A DNA stretch of 64,000 nucleotides from Petunia secreta (lineage: Eukaryota > Streptophyta > Magnoliopsida > Solanales > Solanaceae): NCBI GenBank assembly GCA_029990175.1, contig JARKIP010000011.1, positions 29,548,001 through 29,612,000 of the forward strand. The letters run 5' to 3'. The notes under the pieces were generated by a model. The model worked only from the letters and a program-made list of their open reading frames with translations. It ran no database searches and had not been told where the DNA came from. This document shows, one piece after another, positions 1 through 11,054 of the stretch. Position 1 is the first letter of the stretch; each line of letters starts with the position of its first letter. The position numbers and the translations under genes are program-made.

Positions 1-381
1 ATAATATGTGTGCACATCATATTAAGATGCACCCTGCACATCAAATATATGTGTACACATATATATTATGTGTACACATAATATATAATGTGTACACATC
101 AGCTGACGTTGCATCCTTTTGTTCGTACACATCAAATATACGAGTATGTGTACACATATTATATTGACGTGTACACATAATAAATATGTGTACACATCAA
201 CATATGCGTGTACACATCAGACGACGTAGCATCTTTTTCTTACTTCACATTCAAAGTATGTGTACACGTCAAAAACATATGTGTACACATCTTTTACTTT
301 ATACGTGAAAACATCTCAATTGTGTTTTCAGCTTCTAATGCATATCAATTTCTGATGCATCCAGGTATTTTTGCACCATAA

Positions 382-3042
382 ATGGGTGTACTACTGTTAG
401 CAGTTGATTTTCTTGGTGAATGGGTTGAGACCCCAGAATGTTTCACGTGGATTTCTATGACAAGGGAGACGGTACCAGTTATTTTGAACCATGATGTTAC
501 GTATTCTGAGTTGGTTAACAAGATCGTTGCATTACATACATGCTTAGCATTTGTTCAAAGCAAAAGAGTCATCCCTGTAAAATAAAGAACGACGAGGATC
601 TCCTTGTTTACCTTGCCGATGTCGACGGATCTGGAAATAGGCCTACTTTAAGGGTATGTTTGGCTGAAAGGTCGGTAGAGGTTTCAAATGAACAACCTGT
701 GCGTAATGATGGGATGCATGATGATTGTTCTGCTAGTGGATGGGATGACATGGATCTACCAGACCCGTTGAATATGGAAATTTCACCAACTCAAGGAGAA
801 GAAGAAGGAAATGTTGGTGCTTCACACGAAGGAGGTGGAGGAGTAGGAGCAGAAGTAGAACTAGAAGAAGAAGAAGAACAAGAACAAGAAGAAGAAAAAG
901 AAATGGAATTCAGTCCAACTCCTGTAGTTGAGAGCAATACGGTTATGGTTGGAGGTTTAGAAGCAGGTTGCAGCGTTCAAAGGGACGGGGACGACGACGG
1001 CACTGATTTTTATAAGGGTTTAACCTTAAAAAACAAGCGCGTCTTAATAAATGCCTTGCAGCTTGCTGCAGTGAAGAAGCATTATTGTTTCAAGAAAGTG
1101 AAGAATACAAAAAAGGTTTTTTGTGTGAGATGTGTACATCAGAGCTGCAAGTGGTGGATCCGGGCCATAAAGTACGTAGACAGTGATAGGTTCATCATTA
1201 CTGTGTACAGGAACAAGCATTCGTGCGGGTTAGAGCATCTTTCAAGTAATCACCCACATGCCTCTGCGGAACTCATCGGTTCATACTTGAAAAGTAGTTA
1301 TGAAGAGGGAAAAGGAAAAGGTATATCAATAAAGGATGTTAAAGCTGCAGTCCGGAGGGATTTGGGTTGTAACATTAGTTATTGGAAGTGCCGGATGGGG
1401 ACTGTTATTGCAAAGGCTTTGACAAGAGGGACGCCGGAGCACAGTTATGCTATATTGGATGCGTACCGTTATATGCTCAGGACGACAAATGAGGGTACAC
1501 ATACAGCATTGAAGGTTGATGACAACCAAAGGTTTATGTATTTTTTTGTAGCTCTTGGTGCATGGATAACGGGTTTTGCGCATATGAGGAAAGTCATCGC
1601 CGTAGACGGAACTCATTTGTCGGGGAAGTATGGGGGAGTTTTGTTGTCTGCCATGGCACAAGACTCGGAGACGCATATTTTTCCTGTGGCATTTTGTGTT
1701 GTAAACGTGGAATGTGATGCCTCCTATGATTACTTCTTTGAAAATTTGGTCGGTATACTCCCAAGCACCGATGAGTTGTGTGTTGTTTCTGATAGGCATT
1801 CAAGCATCCCAAAAGCAGTTTCAAAGTATTTTCCACAAGCTAATTATGGAGTTTGCAAGTGGCACTTGGCTGAAAGCATTCGTTCAAAGCTTCATTGTGG
1901 TGAATTTGTATCCTATTTTTATAAAGCAGCCGAATCATATACGCCCACTGAGTTCGAGGAACATTTCCAGCAAATTCGTTCATTGTGCCCAAGGGTTGCC
2001 ACATATCTTGAGCAGGTTGGGTTTGAGCGCTGGAGCAGAGCCTTTTTTCCAGGCCGCAGGTAATACTTTGTACACATATTTAATATGTGTACACATAAGT
2101 TTATATGTGTACACGTAATTATTATGTGTACACATCCTTTATATGTGTAGTCATGTAATACATTAGCCATATATGTACACGTAATTTGTATGTGTACACA
2201 TAATATTATATGTGTACACATATTAAATATGTGTACACATACAAATTATGTGTGTCCGTGTGTTTTCAGTTTTTAAAATGTAGACTTATGTGCACATAAT
2301 TAATACGTGTACACGTTGTAAGAATCAGTTATATATGTGTAGGTTTGGAGTGATGACCTCAAACATCGCTGAGTCAATTAATGCAATGCTAAAGGATGAA
2401 AGAGAATATCCCATCGTTGCAATGTTCAATGGAATTTTGAGGAATTTTTCTGAAAAGTTTCATCATAGGCGTACCATGTTCTTACAGCACTCAAAGCCAT
2501 GTGTTCCTTCGATTGAACAAATATTAAGGAAAAATGTCACAGAGGGCAACAAGCTTTACGTTTGTTGCGTTGGCAATGATGTTTACAATGTCGGTACTGG
2601 GGATGAGGTTGTTAGTGTCGATCTAATTCAAAGGACTTGTTCTTGCCGGAGGTTTGATTTGGACGAACTACCTTGTGCACATGCTATGGCAGCCTTAAGA
2701 TGTCGATATGGAGGAGCGTTTGAGTTTGGGAACGAGATATACCAATATACATCGGGGTATTATTCTACGAATGCATACATTCTTGCGTATGACGGCTTAA
2801 TCTATCCAATGATTGCAGAGGAGTTGTGGAACGCACCACCGGAGCTTTATGAGAGGAAGATAAAGCCGCCTTTTGTGAAAATAACACGAGGAAGAAGGAG
2901 GACAAAGCGAATGCCTTCGGTGGGTGAAGCATTCACAAGTAGGAAGAATAGATGTGGCATATGCAAGAGACTTGGCCATAAGAAAACAACATGTCCGCAG
3001 CGGAGGGTTGTAGATTCCGGAGGTCCCAGTGTTGTTTCATAG
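382..3042 (+). pseudogene. mudrA-like: mudrA-like MULE transposase, two exons, one frameshift
   Basis: The first part (382-~582) reads as the N-terminal PB1-like region of MURA proteins. The frame then breaks in the run gtaaaataaag near 578-588, where one missing A would rejoin it to the frame that continues to 2059. Exon 1 next encodes an acidic Glu-rich stretch and a Mutator DNA-binding region with the Cys/His pattern FCVRCVH..CKWW..HSC. The DDE-type MULE transposase core follows (VIAVDGTHLSGKYGG and CVVSDRH). A GT-AG intron, 2060-2342, is filled with the palindromic repeats. Exon 2 (2343-3042) carries a SWIM zinc finger (CSCRRFDLDELPCAHA) and a CCHC knuckle (CGICKRLGHKKTTC) before its stop. 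Apart from the frameshift the protein looks complete at roughly 790 residues. The break may be real inactivation or a homopolymer sequencing error. Confidence 0.88.
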
Positions 3043-3610
3043 AACCATATATGTTCATTTCTTGTATTTGTAACCATTTATAAACCTATAGTTCCTATTT
3101 GTTTTATATCTATTTTCTGTTTAATATGTCTTTTGTGCAGACATTACCTTTACTTTCTTTATCCTTCAACGTAAAACGAACAAACAAAATGGAAACATGA
3201 TAGATAGAAACACTCAACAAATTAATATACTGTGCACATATAACTTATGTGTACACATTTTATAATATGTGTACACATCTCGTTTGACGTGTACACATCT
3301 TTCCGATGTGTGGGTAGATTACAATAAAAAATTCAAAGTCCTTTACACATATTAATTATGTGTACACGTAAATATTATATGTGTACACATAATAATTACG
3401 TGTACACATCTTGCCGATGTGTGGGTAGATTACAATTAAAAAAATTCAAAGTCCTTTACACATATTAATTATGTGTACACGTAAACGTTATATGTGTACA
3501 CATAATAAATACGTGTATACATATAATAATATGTGTACACATAATATAATATGTGTACACGTAATTATTATGTGTGGGTACATTCAATCATTATCAACAG
3601 CCAAAAGGAT

Positions 3611-5138
3611 AATGCTCCAATGATGGGGAATGCATGAGAACTCGTGTGAACACTCAAATAACTCCCATTTTAATGTAGGAACGTGGATTCACCATTTTTG
3701 GCAATCATACAACCAAGATTTGGGATATTTGAGAATCAATATGACAACTACTGTCTAACGATAAGGCCAAATCCTTATGAATCCAATGCTCCAATGATGG
3801 GGAATGCATGAGAACTCGTGTGAACACTCAAATAACTCCCATTTTAATGTTGGAACGTGGATTCACCATTTTTGGCAATCAAACAACCAAGATTTGGGAT
3901 ATTTGAGAATCAATATGACAACTACTGTCTAACGATAAGGCCAAATCCTTATGAATCCAATGCTCCAATGATGGGGAATGCATGAGAACTCGTGTGAACA
4001 CTCAAATAACTCCCATTTTAATGTTGGAACGTGGATTCACCATTTTTGGCAATCAAACAACCAAGATTTGGGATATTTGAGAATCAATATGACAACTACT
4101 GTCTAACGATAAGGCCAAATCCTTATGAATCCAATGCTCCAATGATGGGGAATGCATGAGAACTCGTGTGAACACTCAAATAACTCCCATTTTAATGTTG
4201 GAACGTGGATTCACCATTTTTGGCAATCAAACAACCAAGATTTGGGATATTTGAGAATCAATATGACAACTACTGTCTAACGATAAGGCCAAATCCTTAT
4301 GAATCCAATGCTCCAATGATGGGGAATGCATGAGAACTCGTGTGAACACTCAAATAACTCCCATTTTAATGTTGGAACGTGGATTCACCATTTTTGGCAA
4401 TCAAACAACCAAGATTTGGGATATTTGAGAATCAATATGACAACTACTGTCTAACGATAAGGCCAAATCCTTATGAATCCAATGCTCCAATGATGGGGAA
4501 TGCATGAGAACTCGTGTGAACACTCAAATAACTCCCATTTTAATGTTGGAACGTGGATTCACCATTTTTGGCAATCAAACAACCAAGATTTGGGATATTT
4601 GAGAATCAATATGACAACTACTGTCTAACGATAAGGCCAAATCCTTATGAATCCAATGCTCCAATGATGGGGAATGCATGAGAACTCGTGTGAACACTCA
4701 AATAACTCCCATTTTAATGTTGGAACGTGGATTCACCATTTTTGGCAATCATACAACCAAGATTTGGGATATTTGAGAATCAATATGACAACTACTGTCT
4801 AACGATAAGGCCAAATCCTTATGAATCCAATGCTCCAATGATGGGGAATGCATGAGAACTCGTGTGAACACTCAAATAACTCCCATTTTAATGTTGGAAC
4901 GTGGATTCACCATTTTTGGCAATCAAACAACCAAGATTTGGGATATTTGAGAATCAATATGACAACTACTGTCTAACGATAAGGCCAAATCCTTATGAAT
5001 CCAATGCTCCAATGATGGGGAATGCATGAGAACTCGTGTGAACACTCAAATAACTCCCATTTTAATGTTGGAACGTGGATTCACCATTTTTGGCAATCAT
5101 ACAACCAAGATTTGGGATATTTGAGAATCAATATGACA
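3611..5138. repeat. Tandem array, 174-bp unit, about 8.8 copies
   Basis: Units start at 3611, 3785, 3959, 4133, 4307, 4481, 4655, 4829 and 5003, exactly 174 bp apart. The last is cut at about 5138, where palindromic repeat sequence resumes. Copies are almost identical. The visible differences are a T/A at the caatcatacaacc position (T in copies 1, 7 and 9) and one base in copy 1 (tgtagg against tgttgg). The unit is AT-rich, lacks the 12-bp palindrome and carries no long open frame. The low divergence implies recent expansion or homogenisation inside the element. Confidence 0.97.
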
Positions 5139-5352
5139 ATATGTGTACACATATAAACTGTATGTGTACACGTAAAGTTAGTTGTGAGTACATTCAATCA
5201 TTATAAACATAGAAACATGATAATCATAGACTTCACAAATACAAATACTTTAGGATTTATTCAAATACATACAATCATAGACTTCACAAATACTAAAATT
5301 AAGACATATTAATCTGATTTCACAATAAAAAGGGAACTTAACATTATAGATT

Positions 5353-5592
5353 CTAATTTTCAAAGCCGGAGCGAGGTGGAGAGTTGGGTGGAGTGTAGTA
5401 GATGTCCTTCAAGGACTTGCCCAAAGGTGCTAGGAGTAGTTCGAAGATCCTTTTAATCCTCCTTATATCCATAAGTTGGCGGTCTCTTGCTTCAATTAGG
5501 GCTTCTTTCATTTCATCAAGATCTTTCTTCAAGTCTTCCATCTTTATAATAGGACGTCTTGCCATGATTTCTTTGCTGTTTTTGCTATACAT
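5353..5592 (-). CDS. Small hypothetical protein of the MULE, 79 aa
   Basis: This is an open frame between the transposase and protease genes. A second in-frame Met (5565) begins MARRPIIKMEDLKKDLDEMK, so the protein could be 79 or 70 residues. The middle is a charged Lys/Glu/Asp/Arg-rich helix likely to form a coiled coil, and the tail is Pro/Ser-rich. I do not recognise a domain. Support for a real gene: a TATA box 46-55 bp upstream of the first ATG, amino acid composition unlike random DNA, and a position clear of the palindrome clusters. Its function, if any, might be an accessory role in transposition (inference). Confidence 0.5.
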   Translation of the reverse strand: MYSKNSKEIMARRPIIKMEDLKKDLDEMKEALIEARDRQLMDIRRIKRIFELLLAPLGKSLKDIYYTPPNSPPRSGFEN

Positions 5593-5637
5593 ACTGGAAT
5601 AGTTTTTGCTCGTGGGACGTCAAGATAGTATTTTTGA

Positions 5638-5647
5638 CTATTTATAG
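5638..5647 (-). promoter_or_regulatory. TATA box CTATAAATAG
   Basis: Read on the minus strand, it lies 46-55 bp upstream of the ATG at 5592 of the small MULE gene. That is a short but plausible promoter-to-start distance if the 5' leader is brief. Confidence 0.5.
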
Positions 5648-6252
5648 AGCAAGGATGTGAAGGATTGCGTCCTTTCATCTTTATGCTATGGACGGTTTAT
5701 TGAACGGTTGCATTAGGCTATTTTTATAAGTGCCCTAGTTTAATTATCCGCCTTTTATCAATGATAACCGTCCGCACACAAGTAATTACCTACACATATT
5801 TTTTACGTGTACACATATTTTTGACGTGTATGCTGGACTTAGTAATTATCCACACATATTTATTATGTGTACACATATGTTTGACGTGTATTATGGACTT
5901 GTGCAAATTACACAAGTAATTATCCACACATAGTTTTTACGTGTACACATATGTTTGACGTGTATTATGGACGTGCAAATTACACAAGTAATTATCTACA
6001 CATAATTATCTATATGTGTACACATATTTTTATAAGTTTGAAAGATAGGAAGAAATAGGCAAGTCATTTCAACACATCCACAACAGGTGTGCAAATAAAA
6101 GAAAGCAGATCATGTACATCATGCGATATACTAGTCCACCACATCAAAAACTAAAATAAAAAAAAAGATTAAGATTATCCATACAGACCAACGAAAATAA
6201 AAAGATTAAGATTATCCATACAGACCAATCAAATTAGTTCATCCAACACCAC

Positions 6253-9200
6253 TTAAGGCTCCATTTCCTCGTAGAATATGTCTACAGCCCACTTCTTTCT
6301 CATATCTTCCATTGAACTATCATGCAGCAACGTCATAGGGGTGTTTGTCAAGAGATGCTCCATGAACATAAGTGAATACCCCCCACAAGCAGTACCTGTT
6401 TCGTTCCTTGGAAGATCTGGAACTCGTTCATAACCCCACAAGTCTGCATTCAAGATGGCTTCTGGTAAATGTTTGAATTTACCACAATCACGCAAGAACT
6501 TGGGGAACATGATCGTAATGGGCAAGACATATGGAGCTAATGCATCTTCACTATAAACTCCCATGTTGCAGTCATAAAGCTCAATCTTTCCCTGCTCAAT
6601 CAAGAAGACACATGTGAGATAATGCCTTTTATCAATGTTAAGGACAGTAAATATCCTCTTGGCACCATCCCACTTGCGTCCACCGGGGTAAGGCAGCTTT
6701 CCAGAAGCATAATCTAGGAGACCTTCCTCACACTTCTTCAAGTTCATACATTCATCAAAAGAAACCCCAAGATCTTCAGCATCCTTTATAAAAGCTTGGT
6801 GCGCAGCAGTCAATCTAGTACAGAAGTTCATGTCCAAGATGACATCGGTCTTGTTGTAATGCCTGTGGAATTCCTTATGCCTTACTCGCATCAAGTTTAA
6901 AATTTCATCAACATGCTGTATGATAATGGAAAAATAAAACAAAAAATGAATATAAGCACATAATGAGCATCTGCTACATCCATGTCTTATAGAGGTGCTC
7001 TCACCAGCCTCACCTCCATATCCACCAGATTGTTCAAACAGCCTACGACCACCACCACTACAGTCAATATTCTCTCTAGCTCTCCCACCAATAAAGTCAG
7101 CACTCATGCCAACAAGTATATCTCCAACAACATTATCACCAACAGCTCCTCCTCCATCACCACTTGCCTCTCGACCAAACTCTATTCTTCTTTCGCTTTG
7201 CTCTGGTACAATATCCATACTCCTATGACTATGCTCTGTAACATCATCCATTCTTGTATCAACATGCTTTGGAAAAACCTCTGCATTAACACCAACAATT
7301 GCAAGTGCTCTGCCGCCACCAACAACATCCCCCAGCCTCAAATTTTGCGCACCTTTAAGTCTTTCGGTCAATTGATCGATCAACTCATCCTCCTCATCCA
7401 CAAACGGCAACAAATTTTTCATGAACGCCTTTCTCTTCTCCCTTGGAGTAGGCAAAAGGAATGGGCTCACCACCTCCAACCCCATAAAAAAAAATATAGT
7501 TTTATTAGAAAAGAAAAAAAATCAGGAAATAATATAATACGTGTACACATAAAGGTTATGTGTACACATAAAACTTATATGTGTACACATATATGTTATG
7601 TGTACGCATAAAGACCTGTGTGTAATATTTTCTTACATTTTACTTGTGTGTACACATCAAAGTTATGTGTACACATAACTTATATGTGTACACATATAAG
7701 TTTTATGTGTACACATAAAGAACTATGTGTATATGAGTAAACACCAAATGGAAGATAACTGAAATATCACTAACCGGGTTATCAACATGGCGAAGGATGT
7801 GATCACATTCCCTCTCCTGCTTGGTAGGGATCCATCTTATCATCCTTGGTTCTGTGGGTTTGTCATCAAATTCCGGGTGTCGAAGGGATGGAATGGCTTC
7901 ATATGCCCATGCAACAAATGCCCATGGGAAGCCATACAGGTTGTATCCTTTCATTTCAACAGACATTGGCTTGACTAGGCTCTGAATTGTCATCTCAAAG
8001 CTTTTTCTCCCCCAAGGATACTTGGCGAAGAATGTGGTAGGCCTATGCGCCAACATTACAAATAAAGGATCAACACTTGTGCGCGCATCCTTCGAACATA
8101 AGATGGAGTGCGCAAACCAAGCAAGGGAAAGACGAAACTTCGTCCTGGCATCTAGATCACCTTCACTGATCACTCTCAATAGCTCACTTCCAGAAACAGC
8201 CTTTTTCCCTCCATTCTCCTCGATTAACGTGTCCCACATCTGTTGCCCCTTCTCTTTCACATCATCCAGAAAAACATCACTAGGGTAATCATGGCAGGAC
8301 AGTCCCGTCATTAATGCAAATTCCTTTAGTCCAAAACGAGCAGGAAGGTTATTAAATTTGACCCATACCTCCTTTGTCTTCTTGCATTTTATGGTCCGCA
8401 ATCGGAGCCCATGGACTAGTTTAGGAGGAAAAATTGCTTTATCGCTCAAACCCAACAAGTGCCCAAACACTGAACTTTTAAAATCATCCAACATATCCAG
8501 ATTAGTCAAAGCCTCTCTAAATTTCTTCATATCCCCGGAAAGGGAGGATCTTTGTGTGACCTTGGACACGGTGAACTCTCCATGTTCCTCCATAAAGGTC
8601 CTGAGATTCATATCAGGATGGAAAGTCATTGTGCCCTCCTCAACCTGCAAATGATTAAGAGATACTGATCAGTTAGTCTTTTTCAAACATAATTTCTTTG
8701 TGTACACATAAGTTTTATGTGCACACGTATAAATAATGTGTACACATAATGTATATGTGTACACATTATTTATATGTGTACACATATATCTTATGTGTAC
8801 ACATTATTTATACGTGTACACGTTATTAATATGTTTGCACATAAACACATACCTCTTCTGGGGCTGCCTCTACTGATTTTGCACCAACACCAACACTTTT
8901 TTCTTCATCCGCCCCCTCATCATCATCATCAATGTTATCCAAGTTCTCAGCATCCTTCTCAGCATTATCCACCTCCTTCTCAGCATTGTCATCATCCTGT
9001 ATTATCTTTCTCAACAACGACCTCCAATTTTTCAAGGCAGCACGTTTTGCCAATTTTTCTTTTTCTCCGGCAGCAGTACCAATAAGTTCTCCACCTTCTT
9101 CTTGTACTCCACAAGCAGTACCAACACGTTCTCCACTTTCACCACTTTCTTGTTGTCTTCCACGTTCTTGTTCTTCTACTTGTTCCCTTCCACTAACACT

Positions 9201-9893
9201 AATACCTTCTACTCGATCTTCCCTTCCACCAACACTGACAACAACATCTACTTCTTCTTCCCTTCCACTAACACTACCAACACCTTCTACTTCTTCTTCC
9301 CTTCCACTAACACCAACAACGACATCTTTTTCTACCCCATCCCTTCCACTAGCAGCTCCTTCTTCTACCCCATCCCTTCCACTAGCAGCTCCTTCTTCTA
9401 CCCCATCCCTTCCACTCACAGCTCCTTCTTGTACTCCATCCCTTCCACTAACAGCTCCTTCTTCTACTCCATCCCTTCCACTAGCATCACCTTCTTTTAC
9501 AATAACCTCACTAATAACTTTTTCACCAGCCTCTTCTTCTCTGTCACCAGTAACTCTATCACTTTCTTTCTCCACTGCATTCTTCTCTCCCTTATTGCAT
9601 TCTACATCGCCCTCCTTATTTTCACCTACCTGAGTTGCAGAGCCCTCATTTTTTGATCCACTATCTATGAGTTCCGCTTGTTGATTAACTTCTTCAACGA
9701 TTCGATTAACATCTACAGGCGCACACATATCTATGCTGGCTTGGCTCTCTGATTGGGCCTCATTTGATCGTGCTTTACCGCTGGCAGTTCTAGTTCTTTT
9801 GCTAGCATTTTCAGACGTCTCGCTTCTTCCATCAGCCTTCCTCTTGCCACCCCTACTGATACCACTAGCCTCCCCACGACGTGTGCTAACCAT
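6253..9893 (-). CDS. Ulp1-like C48 cysteine protease with DUF1985 domain, MULE-borne
   Basis: Three exons join in phase 0: 8853-9893, 7775-8644 and about 6253-7473, giving about 1043 aa. Exon 1 is a low-complexity acidic region with a basic nuclear-signal-like start (GGKRKADGR...KRTR) and repeated SGRDGVEEGA-type decamers. Exon 2 is a DUF1985 domain. Exon 3 ends in a Ulp1 peptidase core: His in KRHYLTCVF, Asp in IELYDCN and Cys in TGTACGGYS form the expected triad. The family de-conjugates SUMO-like modifiers; the domain is known as a passenger of plant MULEs. Both introns (7474-7774 and 8645-8852) consist largely of the palindromic repeats. The frame is open through 6916-6980, which resembles an intron but has no phase-0 donor, so one more intron is possible. 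No inactivating change was seen. Confidence 0.82.
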
Positions 9894-11043
9894 TGTATCT
9901 ACATAGCAAATAAAAGGAATAACATAGTTAGGTTGAATGAAAATAGCATCTAATAGAATTACACATGGAAAGGCGCAGATTCATTGTTATATGTGTACAC
10001 ATACAACAATATGTGTACACATATAACAATATGTGTACACATCAAGAATATGTGTAAAAATAGTAGTGCATTTTTAACTTGTGTTCACACGTCAAGAATA
10101 CGTGTACACATAAAATTATATGTGTACACATATAACCTTATGTGTACACATTTAGAATATGTGTAAAATTAATAAACCCTTTTTTAACTTCTTTTATGTA
10201 CACACATCAAGAATATGTGTACACATAAGGATATATGTGTACACATAAAATAATATGTGTACACATCAAGAATATGTGTACAGATCTTGCAGATCTATGC
10301 CCATTTTTTCAGATATACAGTCATCTTTTGTTTACACATCTGCAAAGATGTGTACACATTTGCAAATATGTTTACACACATTTCAGATGTTTACACATAA
10401 TTTTTTCGTGGGAACCGAAGAGACGATTTTTTTTCAGTGTATTCTGGGTTTTCAAACCAACGTGCACCAGAAAATCTGTACACAAACTCAGAAAAATGAA
10501 CTCAAACAAGAAAAATGAAACAAGGGTTTTCAGACGGACCATATTCTCGATTTTGCTTTAAAAAAGTTGAAAAAGTACCTATTTTAACTTGATGAACGGA
10601 AATATGCAACAATGGGTTTAGTTCCACCACAAATTTGACGGAATCAAAGAAAAAAGGAAAAAATTTGACGCTCCACAGTTGGTTTTTTGAAAATTGAAGA
10701 GAGAGAAATGTGTGTAGATGAAGAGTTTTTGTGGGGAAAATGGGGAAATGGGCTCTGACAGAAAAGAGAGAGAGTGTATATATATGTTTGCATGTTTGCC
10801 GTGTTTGTCCCACCTGTTAACCCCACTTGTGTACTTCTCAGCTTTTCATATTTGCAAATCAGTCCTTCCCCCTCTTAATTACTCCCTTAATGACGAAAAC
10901 ATAATAAAAGAAATAGGAAAAGAAATTGGTGTCCCCTTTTTTTCTTTTCAAACTCAAGAGGTCCCTTCACCTCTTTCTTCACAACTTTGCAATGCAGTCG
11001 ATTCAAATGTACGACCTCTTTTTTAACTGGTAAGTGGTAACTG
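9894..11043 (-). other. 5' region of the Ulp1-like gene and right flank of the MULE
   Basis: No convincing coding sequence. From 9985 to 10390 the palindromic repeats recur. From 10400 the sequence is unique, with purine-rich GAGA tracts (about 10697-10773 on +) that could be leader or promoter of the minus-strand protease gene. The MULE right terminus is expected here or at about 10.8-11.04 kb but was not identified. Confidence 0.4.
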
Positions 11044-11054
11044 ATTTTTCTTTC

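Larger units (their letters stand above)
1..10390. repeat. Dispersed palindromic 12-mer ATGTGTACACAT (and ACGTGTACACGT-like variants)
   Basis: The motif is its own reverse complement. It occurs dozens of times in clusters at about 1-300, 2060-2340, 3230-3580, 5130-5180, 5790-6030, 7540-7735, 8690-8850 and 9985-10390. Neighbouring copies are usually 18-24 bp apart with AT-rich spacers. The clusters coincide with the flanks, intergenic parts and introns of the MULE genes; I saw no intact copy inside the transposase or protease exons. The one-mismatch variants (CGTGTACACAT, TGTGCACAT) look like ordinary decay. The array is therefore element-specific, perhaps a binding site for the transposase or for host silencing factors (inference). 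Confidence 0.9.
1..10820. mobile_element. Mutator-like element (MULE) of the Ulp1-carrying class, left end outside window
   Basis: The region holds a mudrA-type transposase on the plus strand and a Ulp1-like cysteine protease gene on the minus strand, the combination known from plant Ulp1-bearing MULEs (Kaonashi/CUMULE type). A short coding frame and a 174-bp tandem array lie between them. Everything non-coding is studded with the palindrome ATGTGTACACAT. The palindrome is already present at base 1, so the left end lies upstream of the window. It stops near 10390. The right terminus was not defined; about 10.8-11.04 kb is my estimate, because the next element begins at 11055. No terminal inverted repeat can be checked with only one end in view. 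Confidence 0.85.

Noticed and set aside
3611..5138. CRISPR-like array
   Set aside because: The 174-bp units are contiguous with no unique spacers, in a plant MULE; it is a tandem satellite.
6982..7611. Plus-strand 209-aa frame
   Set aside because: Antisense to protease exon 3, and it ends in palindromic intron repeats.
8932..9656. Plus-strand Ser/Thr/Pro-rich frames of 184-233 aa
   Set aside because: They are antisense shadows of the acidic repeat exon of the Ulp1-like gene on the minus strand.
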